The translations under genes and the position numbers were made by a program. Source: Actinomyces sp. 432 (GTDB lineage Bacteria; Actinomycetota; Actinomycetes; Actinomycetales; Actinomycetaceae). From it: a DNA stretch of 64,000 bases. Shown here in pieces: positions 1 through 9,699 of this stretch (position 1 is its first letter; every line of letters starts with the position of its first letter). Below the pieces are notes generated by a model, which saw only the letters and a program-made list of their open reading frames with translations, was not told where the DNA came from and did not search any database. Location of the stretch: positions 1,054,001-1,118,000 of the forward strand of contig NZ_CP025249.1 in NCBI RefSeq assembly GCF_009930875.1. Reading direction: 5' to 3'.

Positions 1-59
1 TCGGCGGCAGCGGAGGTGTTCAGGTTCTGGGCGACCTCGCTGGTGGTGTTGGTGGTCAT
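1..59 (-). CDS. 5' end of an unidentified gene running off the window
   Basis: The minus strand has an ATG at 59-57 followed by an open frame to the window edge. About 19 residues are visible, beginning MTTNTTSEVAQNLNTSAA. A GGAGA-like ribosome binding site lies about 10 bases upstream. The Thr/Asn/Ser-rich start does not identify a family. The gene lies downstream of the MFS transporter on the same strand (gap of about 60 bases) and could be its operon partner. Confidence 0.45.
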   Translation of the reverse strand, partial: MTTNTTSEVAQNLNTSAAA

Positions 60-119
60 GGCTGATCGTCTCCGTAAAAGTACATGCAGGTCGTGTGGGA
101 CAGCGGTGTCAGGTCAAGC

Positions 120-1748
120 CTAGCCGTTCGCGCCGTCGGTGTGTCGGGCATTATCGGTACCGTCTGCGGCGAGCTCCTCCTCGAGCTGCTCCAGACCGGT
201 CTTGGTCGACAGCGGGATCGGCCTGAACAGGGCGGCGACTGCAGCCGCTAGCAGCAGCATCGGGGCCAGCGCCAGCAGCACGGGAGCCAGCGCGTGATGG
301 TAGGCGTCCACCACTGCGGCGCCCGTGGCGGCGTTCAGGTTCCGGGCAATCGCCGGAGTGATTGAGGCGGCTGCCTGTGAGTCGAGGCCGAGGGAGAGCA
401 GGGAGGCGGTCAGTCGGCTGGTGAACAGCACCCCAACCACCGTGTTGCCGATCGAGACCCCGATCTCCCGGAAGAAGTTGTTGGTGGAGGTGGCGGTGCC
501 GAGCATGCTGGCGGGCAGCGCATTCTGGATGACGAGGACGCTGAGCTGCAGGAACATCCCGATGCCGATTTCCAGTATGAACACCGCCACGCCGGTCCAG
601 GCCACGTGGGCGTCGGCGGGTAGCAGACCCAGCATGGCCATTCCGGCCGCGGCCACCAGCGAGCCCACGATCGGGAAGGGCTTGTAGCGCCCGGTGCGGG
701 TAACCAGCGTGCCCGACAACAGCGATCCGGTGAACATTCCGATGCTGCCCGGCACAAGCAGCAGGCCAGACACGGTGGCAGAGACTCCGTGGACCATCTG
801 CAGGTAGGTTGGCAGGTAACCGTTCATGCCGAACATGCAGGCGGCCATGAGCACCGAGACGACGGTGGCGATGACGAAGGTGTGATTGGTCAGCACCTGC
901 AGCGGCAGGATCGGGTCGGTGGCTCGTCTCTCCACCGGGACGGCGGCGGCCCAGGCAGCCACGGTGACGCAGATCAGCCCGACCATCACCGGGTTGTTCC
1001 AGGCGTACGTGGTCCCGCCCCAGGTGGCGATGAGCACGATCCCCGCGGCGCCGATGCTGGTCAGTGTCAGCCCGGCCCAGTCGACGCTGAAGCTGCCGAC
1101 GCGCCGCGGCATGCGCAGCGCGATGGCCACCGCCACCCAGGCGAACAGACCAAAGGGCAGGAAGAACCAGAAGATCCAGCGCCAGCCCAGCCAGTCCGAG
1201 AGCCATCCCCCCAGAAGCGGGCCCAGGATGGCGGCAATGCCGAACATGGCGCCCATGGGTGCCATGTAGGTGCCGCGTACACGCGGCGGGATGATGTCGC
1301 CGGTGATGGCCTGGGAGCAGATCATCAGGCCGCCACCTCCCAGCCCCTGCACGAAGCGGAAGATAGTAAAGGAGAACATGTCGGCCGCCAGGCCGCACAG
1401 GGCCGAGCCGCCGACGAACAGTGCGATGGCCAGCAGGTAGAGCTGCTTGCGACCCACCAGGTCGCCGAGCTTGCCGTTGATCGGCATGGCCAGCGTCTGT
1501 CCGAGCGTGTAGGCGGTGATGGCCCAGGACATGTGCGCCACGCCGCCCAGGTCGCCGATGACGGTTGGCAGCGCTGTGGCGATCACCGTGTGGTACATCG
1601 CGGTGAGGAACTGAACCATCATTAGGCAGATGTACACGACCCAGAATCGCCGGTCGGGGCGGAAGGTCATGCCCGCGACGGTGCCGGAGATCCCCTGCGA
1701 GCCCGGCTGCGGGCTCACATGTGCGTCTTGCGTGGGGGTATTGCTCAT
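120..1748 (-). CDS. MFS multidrug exporter, DHA2 (EmrB/QacA) type
   Basis: This is a proton-coupled drug or metabolite exporter of the inner membrane. The 542-residue product has many hydrophobic segments, fitting the 14-helix DHA2 layout. Visible motifs are the loop 2-3 signature GKLGDLVGRKQ, the antiporter-type helix 5 stretch around GPLLGGWLSDWLGWRWIFW, and an early TALPTVIGDLGG segment typical of DHA2 proteins. The start at 1748 (MSNTPT) is preferred because GAGG lies just upstream; an in-frame start 30 bases earlier only adds a charged leader. The gene is divergent from the alpha-glucosidase at 1993. Its substrate cannot be told from sequence. Confidence 0.85.
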   Translation of the reverse strand: MSNTPTQDAHVSPQPGSQGISGTVAGMTFRPDRRFWVVYICLMMVQFLTAMYHTVIATALPTVIGDLGGVAHMSWAITAYTLGQTLAMPINGKLGDLVGRKQLYLLAIALFVGGSALCGLAADMFSFTIFRFVQGLGGGGLMICSQAITGDIIPPRVRGTYMAPMGAMFGIAAILGPLLGGWLSDWLGWRWIFWFFLPFGLFAWVAVAIALRMPRRVGSFSVDWAGLTLTSIGAAGIVLIATWGGTTYAWNNPVMVGLICVTVAAWAAAVPVERRATDPILPLQVLTNHTFVIATVVSVLMAACMFGMNGYLPTYLQMVHGVSATVSGLLLVPGSIGMFTGSLLSGTLVTRTGRYKPFPIVGSLVAAAGMAMLGLLPADAHVAWTGVAVFILEIGIGMFLQLSVLVIQNALPASMLGTATSTNNFFREIGVSIGNTVVGVLFTSRLTASLLSLGLDSQAAASITPAIARNLNAATGAAVVDAYHHALAPVLLALAPMLLLAAAVAALFRPIPLSTKTGLEQLEEELAADGTDNARHTDGANG

Positions 1749-1992
1749 AACCTCGCGTCTCTCCTCACGGCGCGCCAAGTGGGGAGCGGTCCGGAGCCGG
1801 GAACGGCGCGTCGCGCAACAAATTTTGCCAAACGGACGGGATCGCTGGGAAATGCCCGCGGAGAGGTATTGGGCACCCCAAGTGCACCGGCGCCGCCAAG
1901 CGCGGAGCTGGTGATCGGACTATGTACCATCCACCTGCGCCCCCGGGAACGGTTGCTCCCGGACTAGCCCCGTTCCACGACCAGAAGACCTC

Positions 1993-3696
1993 ATGACCTT
2001 TCTTGCTCCGCTCGTGACTGTGCGCACTGACCAGGACGCCTGGTGGCGCGACGCCGTCATCTACCAGATCTATCCGCGCTCCTTCGCCGACTCCGACGGC
2101 GACGGCCTCGGTGACCTGCCCGGCGTCACCTCGCATATGGACCACCTGGCCGCGCTGGGGGTGGATGCAATCTGGCTGTCGCCCTTCTACCCATCTCCGC
2201 AGGTTGACGCCGGCTACGACGTGGCCGACTACTTCGGCGTGGCCCCCGAGTACGGGACGCTGGATGACTTCGACGATATGGTGGCCGCTGCTAGCGCCGT
2301 CGGCATCAGGGTTGTCATCGACCTGGTGCCCAACCACTCCTCTGACCAGCACGCCTGGTTCCGTGCCGCGCTGCAGGCGGGCCCCGGCTCGCCGGAGCGC
2401 GAGCGTTATATCTTCCGCCACAACCCGGACGGGCCGCCGAATAACTGGGGCAGCCTGTTTGGCGGCCCGGCATGGTCTCGGGTCGAGCCGCTTACCGGCC
2501 GGAGGGAGGACCGCGGCTGGTGGTACCTGCACCTGTTCGCCGCCGAGCAGCCCGACTTTAACTGGGACCATCCCGATGTACGCGGGATGTTCCGTGAATT
2601 CCTGCGTTTCTGGGCTGGGCGCGGGGTGGATGGCTTCCGCGTGGATGTCGCCCACGGCCTGGTCAAGGCTCCCGGCCTGCCCGACGACGCTCTGGGGGAG
2701 GACCGCTGGCGCGGTGCCCCCGTCGGCGATGAGCGGCCTAAGACCGCTGACAACGGTCCCATGTTCGACCAGCCCGGCGTACACGACATCTACCGTGACT
2801 GGCGCAGCGTGCTCAGCGGCATACGCCCGGACATTCTGCTGGTGGCAGAGGCCTGGGTGGATCCGCCCGAGCAGATGGCCAAGTACGTCCGCGAGGACGA
2901 GATGAGTCAGGCCTTCAACTTCAACCACCTCAAGTCCCCCTGGCGTGCCGCTGACCTGCGCCGCGTCATCGACACCTCAATGGCCGCCAACGCCGCCGTG
3001 GGCGCGCCAACCACCTGGGTACTGTCCAATCACGACGTCGTCCGCCACGCCACCCGCTTCGGATTTCCCCCGGGGAGGGAGCCGGACGACGGTATCGGCG
3101 CCGAGGATCCGCAGCCGGACATCGCCCTGGGGCTGCGCAAGGCCCGCGCCGCCACGCTGTTCGCCCTCGGTCTGCCCGGAAGCATGTACATGTTCCAGGG
3201 GGAGGAGCTGGGCCTGCCCGAGCACACCACCATGGAAGATGCCTGCCGCCAGGACCCGGCCTGGCTGCGCACCGGCAAGCGCACGCGTGGGCGCGACGGC
3301 TGTCGTGTGCCGCTGCCCTGGGCCGCCGATGGACCCGCCTGCGGCTTCAACGCCACCGGACGGACCTGGCTCCCGCAGCCGGAGGGCTGGGGCGCCTACG
3401 CCCCGGCCGTACAGGCGGCTGATCCCGACTCCACCCTGGCCATGTACCGGCGTGCCATCGCCGCCAGGCGTGAATGGCAGCTGGGGAGAGGCGGGGTCGA
3501 ATGGGTGGCGGGCCTGCCCGAGCAGGTGCTCGCATTCCGCAACGGTGAGGTCATAGTTGCGATCAACATGGGAGATGAAGAAGTCCGATTGCCGCGGGCG
3601 GGCACCGTACTGGTGCAGTCTTGGGACGGGCAGACGGGCGGGCGCCTCGACGCCATCACCGTTCCCGCTAACGCGGCCCTGTGGCTGGCTGCCTGA
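1993..3696 (+). CDS. GH13 alpha-glucosidase (oligo-1,6-glucosidase type)
   Basis: This cytoplasmic enzyme hydrolyses terminal alpha-linked glucose from short maltodextrin- or isomaltose-type sugars. The 567-residue, intact protein begins with WWRDAVIYQIYPRSF, typical of family GH13. It carries the conserved regions DLVPNHSSDQH, GFRVDVAHG (nucleophile Asp), LLVAEAW (acid/base Glu), LSNHDVVRH and MFQGEELGLPE. No signal peptide is present. It is divergent from the MFS gene and convergent with the GH31 gene. A second, closely similar enzyme lies at 11765-13620. Exact linkage preference (alpha-1,4, alpha-1,6, sucrose or trehalose-like) is inference only. Confidence 0.9.
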   Translation: MTFLAPLVTVRTDQDAWWRDAVIYQIYPRSFADSDGDGLGDLPGVTSHMDHLAALGVDAIWLSPFYPSPQVDAGYDVADYFGVAPEYGTLDDFDDMVAAASAVGIRVVIDLVPNHSSDQHAWFRAALQAGPGSPERERYIFRHNPDGPPNNWGSLFGGPAWSRVEPLTGRREDRGWWYLHLFAAEQPDFNWDHPDVRGMFREFLRFWAGRGVDGFRVDVAHGLVKAPGLPDDALGEDRWRGAPVGDERPKTADNGPMFDQPGVHDIYRDWRSVLSGIRPDILLVAEAWVDPPEQMAKYVREDEMSQAFNFNHLKSPWRAADLRRVIDTSMAANAAVGAPTTWVLSNHDVVRHATRFGFPPGREPDDGIGAEDPQPDIALGLRKARAATLFALGLPGSMYMFQGEELGLPEHTTMEDACRQDPAWLRTGKRTRGRDGCRVPLPWAADGPACGFNATGRTWLPQPEGWGAYAPAVQAADPDSTLAMYRRAIAARREWQLGRGGVEWVAGLPEQVLAFRNGEVIVAINMGDEEVRLPRAGTVLVQSWDGQTGGRLDAITVPANAALWLAA

Positions 3697-3820
3697 GCGG
3701 CCTCCGCGCTGACGAACGGTCCGTCAGGCCACGCCACAGGTGCCCCGGTTCGGTTAATCCGGAGTAGCGCTCGATAAGCCTCGTATTCGGCCTGCCCGCT
3801 CTCATTCGGGATGCGGTTCC

Positions 3821-3865
3821 CCGGTTTGGACTGCCCCGGTGTGCAACCGGGGCAGTCCAAACCGG
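3821..3865. terminator. Perfect 20-bp hairpin between convergent genes
   Basis: A perfect inverted repeat (arms 3821-3840 and 3846-3865, loop GTGCA) sits between the convergent alpha-glucosidase (ends 3696) and GH31 gene (ends 3903). It is very GC-rich and lacks a T tract, as is common in actinobacteria. It probably terminates transcription from both sides. Confidence 0.7.
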
Positions 3866-3902
3866 CGTGAGCGCTGCAAACTGACGCGAGCACTCCAAAC
3901 GG

Positions 3903-6386
3903 CTAAGCCACCTCGCTGATGGCGGCCAGCAGCTGCTCAGGCAGGCCGGCCGCGCGCAGGCCGCCAATGAGCGCACCTCCGGTCGCACCGGAGGAGACCA
4001 CGCCCCAGGCCCGGTCCTTGGCCGGGTAGGACATCTGAGCTGGTTCAAGGATCCGGAATACCTCGTCTGCCAGCGACGGCGGCCTGGTGCTCACGCCCGA
4101 AAGCTCGAGCACGACGCCGTCGGCCGGACGCACCGCGCCCAGGGAGACATCCAGGCCAGCACCAAGCGTGAAGCCATCGGCAGGGCGTTCCTTGAGGGGG
4201 ACCTCGGCGCCGTTCACACGGGCCGTGGCCCGTCCGCCGGTGGACAGCAGGTGCACGGTGATCTCCCGCTCGCCTGGCACGGTGCCCTCCGGACCGTCCT
4301 GGATGATCTCCAGGCGGGCCGAGCCCGCCGCCTCGTCCCAGGCCAGTGTGAAGCGGGTGCGCACCACGGCGTCGGGACCGGGCTCGGGAGAGCCGTCGTC
4401 CTCCTCGAGCACGAACTCGCCGTCGGCCCCCGGCACCACGAGCACGGAGAGGTGACGCGGGTTGTCGCCGGCCGCCTCGGTGAGGTCCCCGGCGCCGACG
4501 ACTACGGACCCGGCGCGTGCCAGGACGGGCACCTGCTCTAGGGGACGGGAGAAGGTGAGCACGCGGCCATCGGCGGCAGCGGCGTCGTAACGACGTCCGG
4601 TGGGCAGGTCGAACCAGGTGCCCTGGGGCAGCCAGGCCTCCTCCTGGGCCAGGCGCGCGGCCGGGTCAGCGGGGCGCGTGACAGGCATGACCAGCAGGTC
4701 CCCGAAGAGGAACTCATTGCGGTTGTCGTAGGAGCCCATGCGCGTCGGGTAGTCGTGGTAAAGCGGCCGCACCGGGCCGGTGCCGTCGGTGTGTGCCAGC
4801 CGGGCCCACGTGTACAGGTAGGGCACGAGCCGGTGCCGCAGCCGCAGGTATGCGTTCATGGTCTCCCGGGCGTCGCGGGAGTAGCGCCACGGCTCCTTGG
4901 AGTTGAACACAGAAGTGGTGGAGTGCATGCGGTTGATAGGGGAGAAGCAGCCCAGCTGCACCCAGCGGGCTGCCATCTCATCATCCTTGGCCCCGAGCAT
5001 GTGCCCGCCGATGTCATTGGACCACCAGTAGTAGCCGATGTTGGCGGAGGTGGCGGTGAACTCCGGCTGGAAGCGCAGCGACTCCCAGGAGGTTACCGTG
5101 TCCCCGGAGAAGCCGATCGGGGTGCGGTGGCTGGAGGCGTCGGCGAACCGGGAGAAGGTGATCGGACGACGCCGATAGCTGGTCTGGCCGGGGCCGCTGC
5201 GCTCGCGCCCGGAGTCGAGGTAGTGGACGTGGTTGAGCATCCACAGCGGGTCCAGCCCCGGAATGTCGGTAGCGCCTCCCTGCTGCCAGTCCAGCCACCA
5301 GAAGTCGACGCCCTGCGCCTCCAGGGTGTGGTGGGCGTGCTCCAGGTATGCGGCGGTGAAGGCCTTGTCGCCGATGTTGAAGGGGATATCCGCACCCGTT
5401 GCGGGATCCATACCCAGGGCGCGGGCCGTGGGCGCGTAGGCGTCCTCGTGACGGCGTATGCCGGCGGCGGGGTGCAGGTTGAGTGTCACCTGCATGCCTC
5501 GCTCGTGCAGGGCCGCCAGGAAGCACTCAGGGTCCGGGAACAGCGCCCGGTTCCAGGTGTATCCGGTCCAGCCATTGCCGATTGCCGGGTCGATGTCCAC
5601 CAGGTGCCAGTCCATGTCGACCACGGCCACGGAGAAGGGCAGCTGCTCGGCGGCGAAGCGGTCCATTAGCGCCAGGTAGGACTCCTCGGAGTACTTGTGG
5701 TAGCGACTCCACCAGTTGCCCAGTAGTGCCCGCGGGATCAGCGGGGTGGGGCCGGTCAGCGCGAAGAAGTCGCGCAGGGCCGCCCGATAGTCCTGCCCGT
5801 AGCCGAAGAAGTAAAGATCCTGGTCCGGTGCCCGGCCGGAGGCGGCGTCGGAGTGCGGACGCGGGCGCACCCACTCGTCCTCCTGAATGAGCAGGGAACC
5901 GGAGTCATCAATAACCGAGTGCCCGGTGATCGACAGCAGGCCGGGCTGAACTGCGGTAGCACCATCCACAGTGTCGAGCGTGCGCACGGTGCCCCCCAGG
6001 TTGGTGCGGTAGAGCTCATCCGGGTCCCACCGGTCGCCGTGGCGCCAGGTGCCGCCATGCACGCCGATGACGGCGGTGCGCAGGGTGACACTGAGACCGG
6101 AGTCGGAAAAGCCGCGCGCCGGCAGGTAGGTCAGATGCAGGTGCTCGGTGATGATCTCGACGCGGTCCTCGCTGCGGCGGACTTCAAACTGCGGCACTGG
6201 GCCCAGATCGCGGGAGACCACCAGCTGGGTGGCGGCGTCCACGAAGTTGCCGTTGTGGGAGTACTCCATGCGGATCAGCCGCGAGGTCAGCACCGTGAAG
6301 CGCCAGTCGGGGCCGGCGACGACCGCGCCGGGGCGGGCGGGGGCGGGGCGGGGACGGTCCGAACCGGAGGAGAGGGGAGAGGTCAT
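3903..6386 (-). CDS. GH31 family alpha-glycosidase (alpha-glucosidase or alpha-xylosidase)
   Basis: The 827-residue protein belongs to glycoside hydrolase family 31, which removes terminal alpha-glucosyl or alpha-xylosyl units. It has an N-terminal galactose-mutarotase-like region, a barrel with LLGNWWSRYHKYSEE, the nucleophile region VDFWWLDWQQGG (Asp) and the acid/base region GFSGDT, then beta-rich C-terminal domains. No signal peptide is visible, so imported oligosaccharides are the likely substrate. The last 60 or so residues (from about STRPPSLADEVFRILEP) look like a small appended helical domain. The start at 6386 has an AAAGG ribosome binding site; an upstream in-frame start is less likely. 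A LacI-regulator remnant lies just upstream in divergent orientation. Confidence 0.88.
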   Translation of the reverse strand: MTSPLSSGSDRPRPAPARPGAVVAGPDWRFTVLTSRLIRMEYSHNGNFVDAATQLVVSRDLGPVPQFEVRRSEDRVEIITEHLHLTYLPARGFSDSGLSVTLRTAVIGVHGGTWRHGDRWDPDELYRTNLGGTVRTLDTVDGATAVQPGLLSITGHSVIDDSGSLLIQEDEWVRPRPHSDAASGRAPDQDLYFFGYGQDYRAALRDFFALTGPTPLIPRALLGNWWSRYHKYSEESYLALMDRFAAEQLPFSVAVVDMDWHLVDIDPAIGNGWTGYTWNRALFPDPECFLAALHERGMQVTLNLHPAAGIRRHEDAYAPTARALGMDPATGADIPFNIGDKAFTAAYLEHAHHTLEAQGVDFWWLDWQQGGATDIPGLDPLWMLNHVHYLDSGRERSGPGQTSYRRRPITFSRFADASSHRTPIGFSGDTVTSWESLRFQPEFTATSANIGYYWWSNDIGGHMLGAKDDEMAARWVQLGCFSPINRMHSTTSVFNSKEPWRYSRDARETMNAYLRLRHRLVPYLYTWARLAHTDGTGPVRPLYHDYPTRMGSYDNRNEFLFGDLLVMPVTRPADPAARLAQEEAWLPQGTWFDLPTGRRYDAAAADGRVLTFSRPLEQVPVLARAGSVVVGAGDLTEAAGDNPRHLSVLVVPGADGEFVLEEDDGSPEPGPDAVVRTRFTLAWDEAAGSARLEIIQDGPEGTVPGEREITVHLLSTGGRATARVNGAEVPLKERPADGFTLGAGLDVSLGAVRPADGVVLELSGVSTRPPSLADEVFRILEPAQMSYPAKDRAWGVVSSGATGGALIGGLRAAGLPEQLLAAISEVA

Positions 6387-6440
6387 GGGTGGCCTTTCAA
6401 AGCGTATTTCGAGTCCGGAAGGCGGCCAGTCCGCCAGCAA

Positions 6441-6454
6441 GTTTTGCGATAAAC
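6441..6454. promoter_or_regulatory. Candidate LacI-type operator upstream of the GH31 gene
   Basis: The sequence GTTTTGCGATAAAC has GTTT and AAAC arms around a central CG, the general form of LacI/GalR-family operators. It lies about 55 bases upstream of the GH31 start and next to the LacI-like remnant. The assignment rests on one site only. Confidence 0.35.
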
Positions 6455-6474
6455 GTTAGGTTAGTGCACCGCCG

Positions 6475-6754
6475 CGGCCCGCTCGCTGGCGGGCTCGTCC
6501 TCGCGAATCCTCGCCCTGTTTTACGGGCGGGTCAGCGGGTGCCCGAGGACGTCTCCGTGGTCGGCTTCGACGGGCTGGACCTGGCCCGCTACGCCGACCC
6601 GCCGCTGACCACCCGTCAGCCGATAAGGGACAAGGCCACTACCGCCGTCGCCTTTCTGCTGGATGAGCTGGGCGACGGTGATGGCGCCCCGCGGCAAACC
6701 GTGCTACCGGTCGCCTGGCAGGAGGGCAGGACACTGGGGCCGGCGCCGAGCTGA
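6475..6754 (+). pseudogene. C-terminal remnant of a LacI-family regulator
   Basis: The last 70 or so codons match the end of a LacI/GalR sugar-binding regulator: RVPEDVSVVGFDGLDLARY, then PPLTTRQPIRDKATTAVAFLLDEL and a final basic and hydrophobic tail. There is no helix-turn-helix and no N-terminal sugar-binding lobe, and upstream of RVPEDVS the reading degenerates quickly. This is a deletion remnant rather than a single frameshift, since less than a quarter of a normal 330-residue regulator remains. It probably once controlled the neighbouring glycosidases. Confidence 0.7.
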
Positions 6755-6789
6755 TACCGGAAGGTGCCGATAGAACCCGAGGGGCTGCC

Positions 6790-7038
6790 TCACTCGCGTC
6801 GCTTGCCTTCGACATCGTCGTGCTTCAGCTTCATGGCGCCAGCGTCGAGGATGCCGATGATGGGGGCGACAAGGAGGACAAGGGGGATGTTGTCGGCACG
6901 TCCCAGAGCCGCGAAGACGGCGCAAACCACAACGGCAACGATGAAAGTTGCCAGGACATGCCGTGCAAAATGCGGCTCGGAGCGTTTTGACCCGCTGCGC
7001 TTGGAACCGCCTCCGGTGCAGCCTTGTGACCTGGACAT
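6790..7038 (-). CDS. Small two-helix membrane protein of unknown function
   Basis: The 82-residue product has a basic, Ser/Gly-rich N terminus (MSRSQGCTGGGSKRSGSKRS), then two hydrophobic segments (HVLATFIVAVVVCAVFAAL and NIPLVLLVAPIIGILDAG) and a charged tail. I do not recognise the family. The start at 7038 is chosen because the upstream extension is not protein-like and a GAGAGAAG stretch precedes it. It lies 58 bases downstream of the ROK gene on the same strand and may be co-transcribed with it. Confidence 0.55.
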   Translation of the reverse strand: MSRSQGCTGGGSKRSGSKRSEPHFARHVLATFIVAVVVCAVFAALGRADNIPLVLLVAPIIGILDAGAMKLKHDDVEGKRRE

Positions 7039-7096
7039 GATGAGTTCTTCTCTCGCGGGCCGCGATGCTGTCACGACCACGTTGGTATGACATGAA

Positions 7097-8266
7097 TCAT
7101 AGTTCACCGAGGATGTGGGCGCGCAGGGCTAGGGCGGCAGCGCCGGTGGCCCATTCTGCCCGGTCGTGCTCGCGCACGACCACATCGAGCGGAGTCGCAC
7201 TGGCACGGCGTACCGCGGCGATCCCCTGCTGCACCTCGTCTTCAAAGAGCGTGGCGATGCCGGCGCGCTCGCCCGCAACCACCACGACCTCGGGCAGGGT
7301 GAACGCCGCAGCCATGCCCAGCAAGCGCCCTAGCCTGCGCGCGTAGGAAGCGCATAGAGACACGGCGTCGCCGTCCCCCGCGGTCGCCAGCTCGACGATG
7401 TCCGCCGCTGGCAGCCAGTCGTGGCCGCGCTGCACCCAGGTGTGTTCGATTGCTTCATTGGTCAGGCAGTCCATCGCCGCTGCGGCGCTGGCCGGCCGAG
7501 CGCCGTCGGGTACCGGCACCGTGCCCAGCAGACCCATCTCGGCGTCGGCGTTGGTCACGACCTGGCCGTCTACTACCAGTCCATGGCCGACGCCCGCACC
7601 CACCGTGAGCAGGCTGAAGCGGCCGTGTACCCGTCCCACTCCGAACCAGGCTTCCCGCAGCGTCAGTGCGGTCAGGTCGTTGCCGATAATGGTCGGCACG
7701 CCCAGCCGGGCCTCAACGAAATCGGCCAGAGGCACTCGGTGCCAGCCGTAGAACACGGCCTCATCGACCGTGCGCCCGTCGCGCGCGGTGCCGCCCAGGC
7801 TGATCCCCAAGCAGGAGGGCGGCGGAGCGTCCGCGGAAGCGCCGGCGAGATCGGTGAGCGCGGCGGCCAGCTCGGTGATGATTTCTGCGGGGGAGTGGCC
7901 CGTAAGCGGGCGGCGCACGGTGGCGAGAACGCCCAGGCGCAGGTCTGTCAGGACGGCCGTCAGCAGGTTCGTTGACAGGCCAACTCCCACCACGGACTCG
8001 GCGCCGGCGCGTACCTCCAGCGGAGACTGCGGCCGACCGGTGTCGGCCACCTGCAGCGTGTGCGTGGTGAGCAGTCCGGCATCCACCAACGGCGTCGTCA
8101 GACGGGTGACCGAGCCGGGGGAGATGCCAACTATGCGCATGATCTCGGGGCGCAGCAATCGTCCGTAACGCAGCAGGGCGAGCACGATCTCGCGCTGGGT
8201 GTCGCTGAGAGCGGTCCAGGGCGATGTGGGTGATTCGGTCCCGGCCGGGGCGCTTGAATCGGCCAT
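7097..8266 (-). CDS. ROK-family transcriptional regulator
   Basis: The 389-residue protein has an N-terminal winged helix-turn-helix (about residues 18-75, LSDTQREIVLALLRYG onward) and a C-terminal ROK sugar-kinase-like domain with LGISLGGT and a GxGVGHGLVV phosphate-type loop. ROK regulators usually repress sugar uptake genes and are relieved by a sugar ligand. The Cys-rich zinc motif typical of ROK proteins (CxCGxxGCxE) is not visible; that position reads PVPDGARPASAAAAMDCL. It is divergent from the ABC operon starting at 8413, which is its likely target. Confidence 0.85.
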   Translation of the reverse strand: MADSSAPAGTESPTSPWTALSDTQREIVLALLRYGRLLRPEIMRIVGISPGSVTRLTTPLVDAGLLTTHTLQVADTGRPQSPLEVRAGAESVVGVGLSTNLLTAVLTDLRLGVLATVRRPLTGHSPAEIITELAAALTDLAGASADAPPPSCLGISLGGTARDGRTVDEAVFYGWHRVPLADFVEARLGVPTIIGNDLTALTLREAWFGVGRVHGRFSLLTVGAGVGHGLVVDGQVVTNADAEMGLLGTVPVPDGARPASAAAAMDCLTNEAIEHTWVQRGHDWLPAADIVELATAGDGDAVSLCASYARRLGRLLGMAAAFTLPEVVVVAGERAGIATLFEDEVQQGIAAVRRASATPLDVVVREHDRAEWATGAAALALRAHILGEL

Positions 8267-8412
8267 GACCCCATCATGCCCGACTCTGGGGTGATGCTCG
8301 TGGCCGGTGGGCTTGCGCACAGGTTTCTTCTGGTGCAGAATAATCTGTGTTGCCGCCGACCGGTGGCACTCCCACCCCCACCTAACCTCAGCAAGGATGC
8401 ACGGAGGTAGCC

Positions 8413-9679
8413 ATGAGAGCACTGAGCAGGCGCTCCTTCCTCGCCGGTACGGCGACGGCGGCGGCGCTCGCGGCCACGGGCGGCACCCTCGCCGGCTGCT
8501 CGTCCGGAGACGGCAAGGTCCACCTGGAGCTGTTCCAGTTCAAGAGCGAGGCCATCACACTGTTCGACCAGATCTGCGAGGACTTCAATGCCGCCAACCC
8601 GGACATTGTCGTCACCCAGAACTTCCAGGCCGACAACATCACTTCATTGCGTGCTCGCCTGGTCAAGGGCGACACCCCGGACTTGATCACCATCAACGGC
8701 GACTACAACTACGGGGCGCTGGCGGACACCGGCATCTTCTACGACTTCAACCGCACCGACCTCCTCGACGGCGTGAACCCGTCCATCGCCTCCATCCTGG
8801 ACACGCTCGGCACCGGTGGCGAGGGTCAGACCAACGGCGTGGCCTTCGCGGACAACGGCTCGGGCATCATCTACAACAAGGACGTCTTCGACTCCGCCGG
8901 CGTCGAGCCGCCGACCACCTGGGATGAGCTCATCGAAATCTGCGACGAGCTCACCGCCCAGGGCATTGATCCCTTCTACTGGGCCATCAAGGACAACTGG
9001 ACCGGGGCGCCCGCCTTCTCCTCCCTGTCCGGCTCCTACCTAACCGACGGCGTCGCCGCGTGGTACGACAAGCGCCGCGACCTGGACTCGGGCACCTCCT
9101 TCGCCGAGCTCAGTCCGGTGTTCGAGAAGATGCACCAGGCGGTCCAGTACGGCAACGCCGACAAGGCCGCCCTGGGCTACAACGACGGCAATCAGGGCTT
9201 CGCTCAGGGCAAGGCGGCCATGTACTGGCACGGCACCTATGCCATTCCCGCCATCCGTTCCTACAACCCGGACATCAACCTGGGTACCTTCGCCACCCCC
9301 GCCGACAACGCTGCCGACACCAAGGTCGTCTCCGGCGTCGACGTGGCCCTGACCATGGGGAGAACCCCGCTCACCTGGAGGAGAACCTGCGCTTCTTCAA
9401 GTACCTGATGGACGAGGCGAATATGACCGCCTACTGCGACGAGCAGGTCGCCTACCCGACCCTGACGGCACTATCCGCCAGGACCCCGCCCTGGAGGGGC
9501 TCCAGCCCTACTTCGACGCCGGGCGCGTGGCCACCTACTCCGACCACAACTTCCCGCCGGCTATCACCCTGAACGCCTATATGCAGCAATACCTGTTCAA
9601 CGGCGACCTGGACCAGCTCATCACCACCCTGGACGCCCAGTGGAACAAGGTTGTCCGTCGCATCAACGAGACAGCCTGA
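8413..9679 (+). CDS. Sugar ABC transporter substrate-binding lipoprotein (two frameshifts in this read)
   Basis: This is an extracytoplasmic solute-binding protein of the sugar (CUT1) class. The N terminus has a twin-arginine-like signal (SRRSFLAG) and a lipobox ending GGTLAGC. The body aligns as a normal binding protein, with VTWDEL-type and GKAAMYWHGTYA segments. The frame breaks at the G run 9357-9360 and near 9467. Adding one G at each restores 422 residues ending VVRRINETA. Because both repairs add a G and the protein is otherwise intact, sequencing error is more likely than gene death. A GGAGG site precedes the ATG, and two permease genes follow. Confidence 0.82.
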
Positions 9680-9699
9680 GGCAGGAGGACCGAATCACC

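Noticed and set aside
1810..1840. AT-rich stretch TTTTGCCAAAC upstream of the first alpha-glucosidase as a LacI-type operator
   Set aside because: The two halves are not symmetric around a central CG, and similarity to 6441-6454 is limited.
9357..9680. Programmed frameshifting in the binding-protein gene
   Set aside because: Two shifts within about 110 bases, the same type of break in seven other genes and no slippery-site plus stem arrangement favour assembly error.
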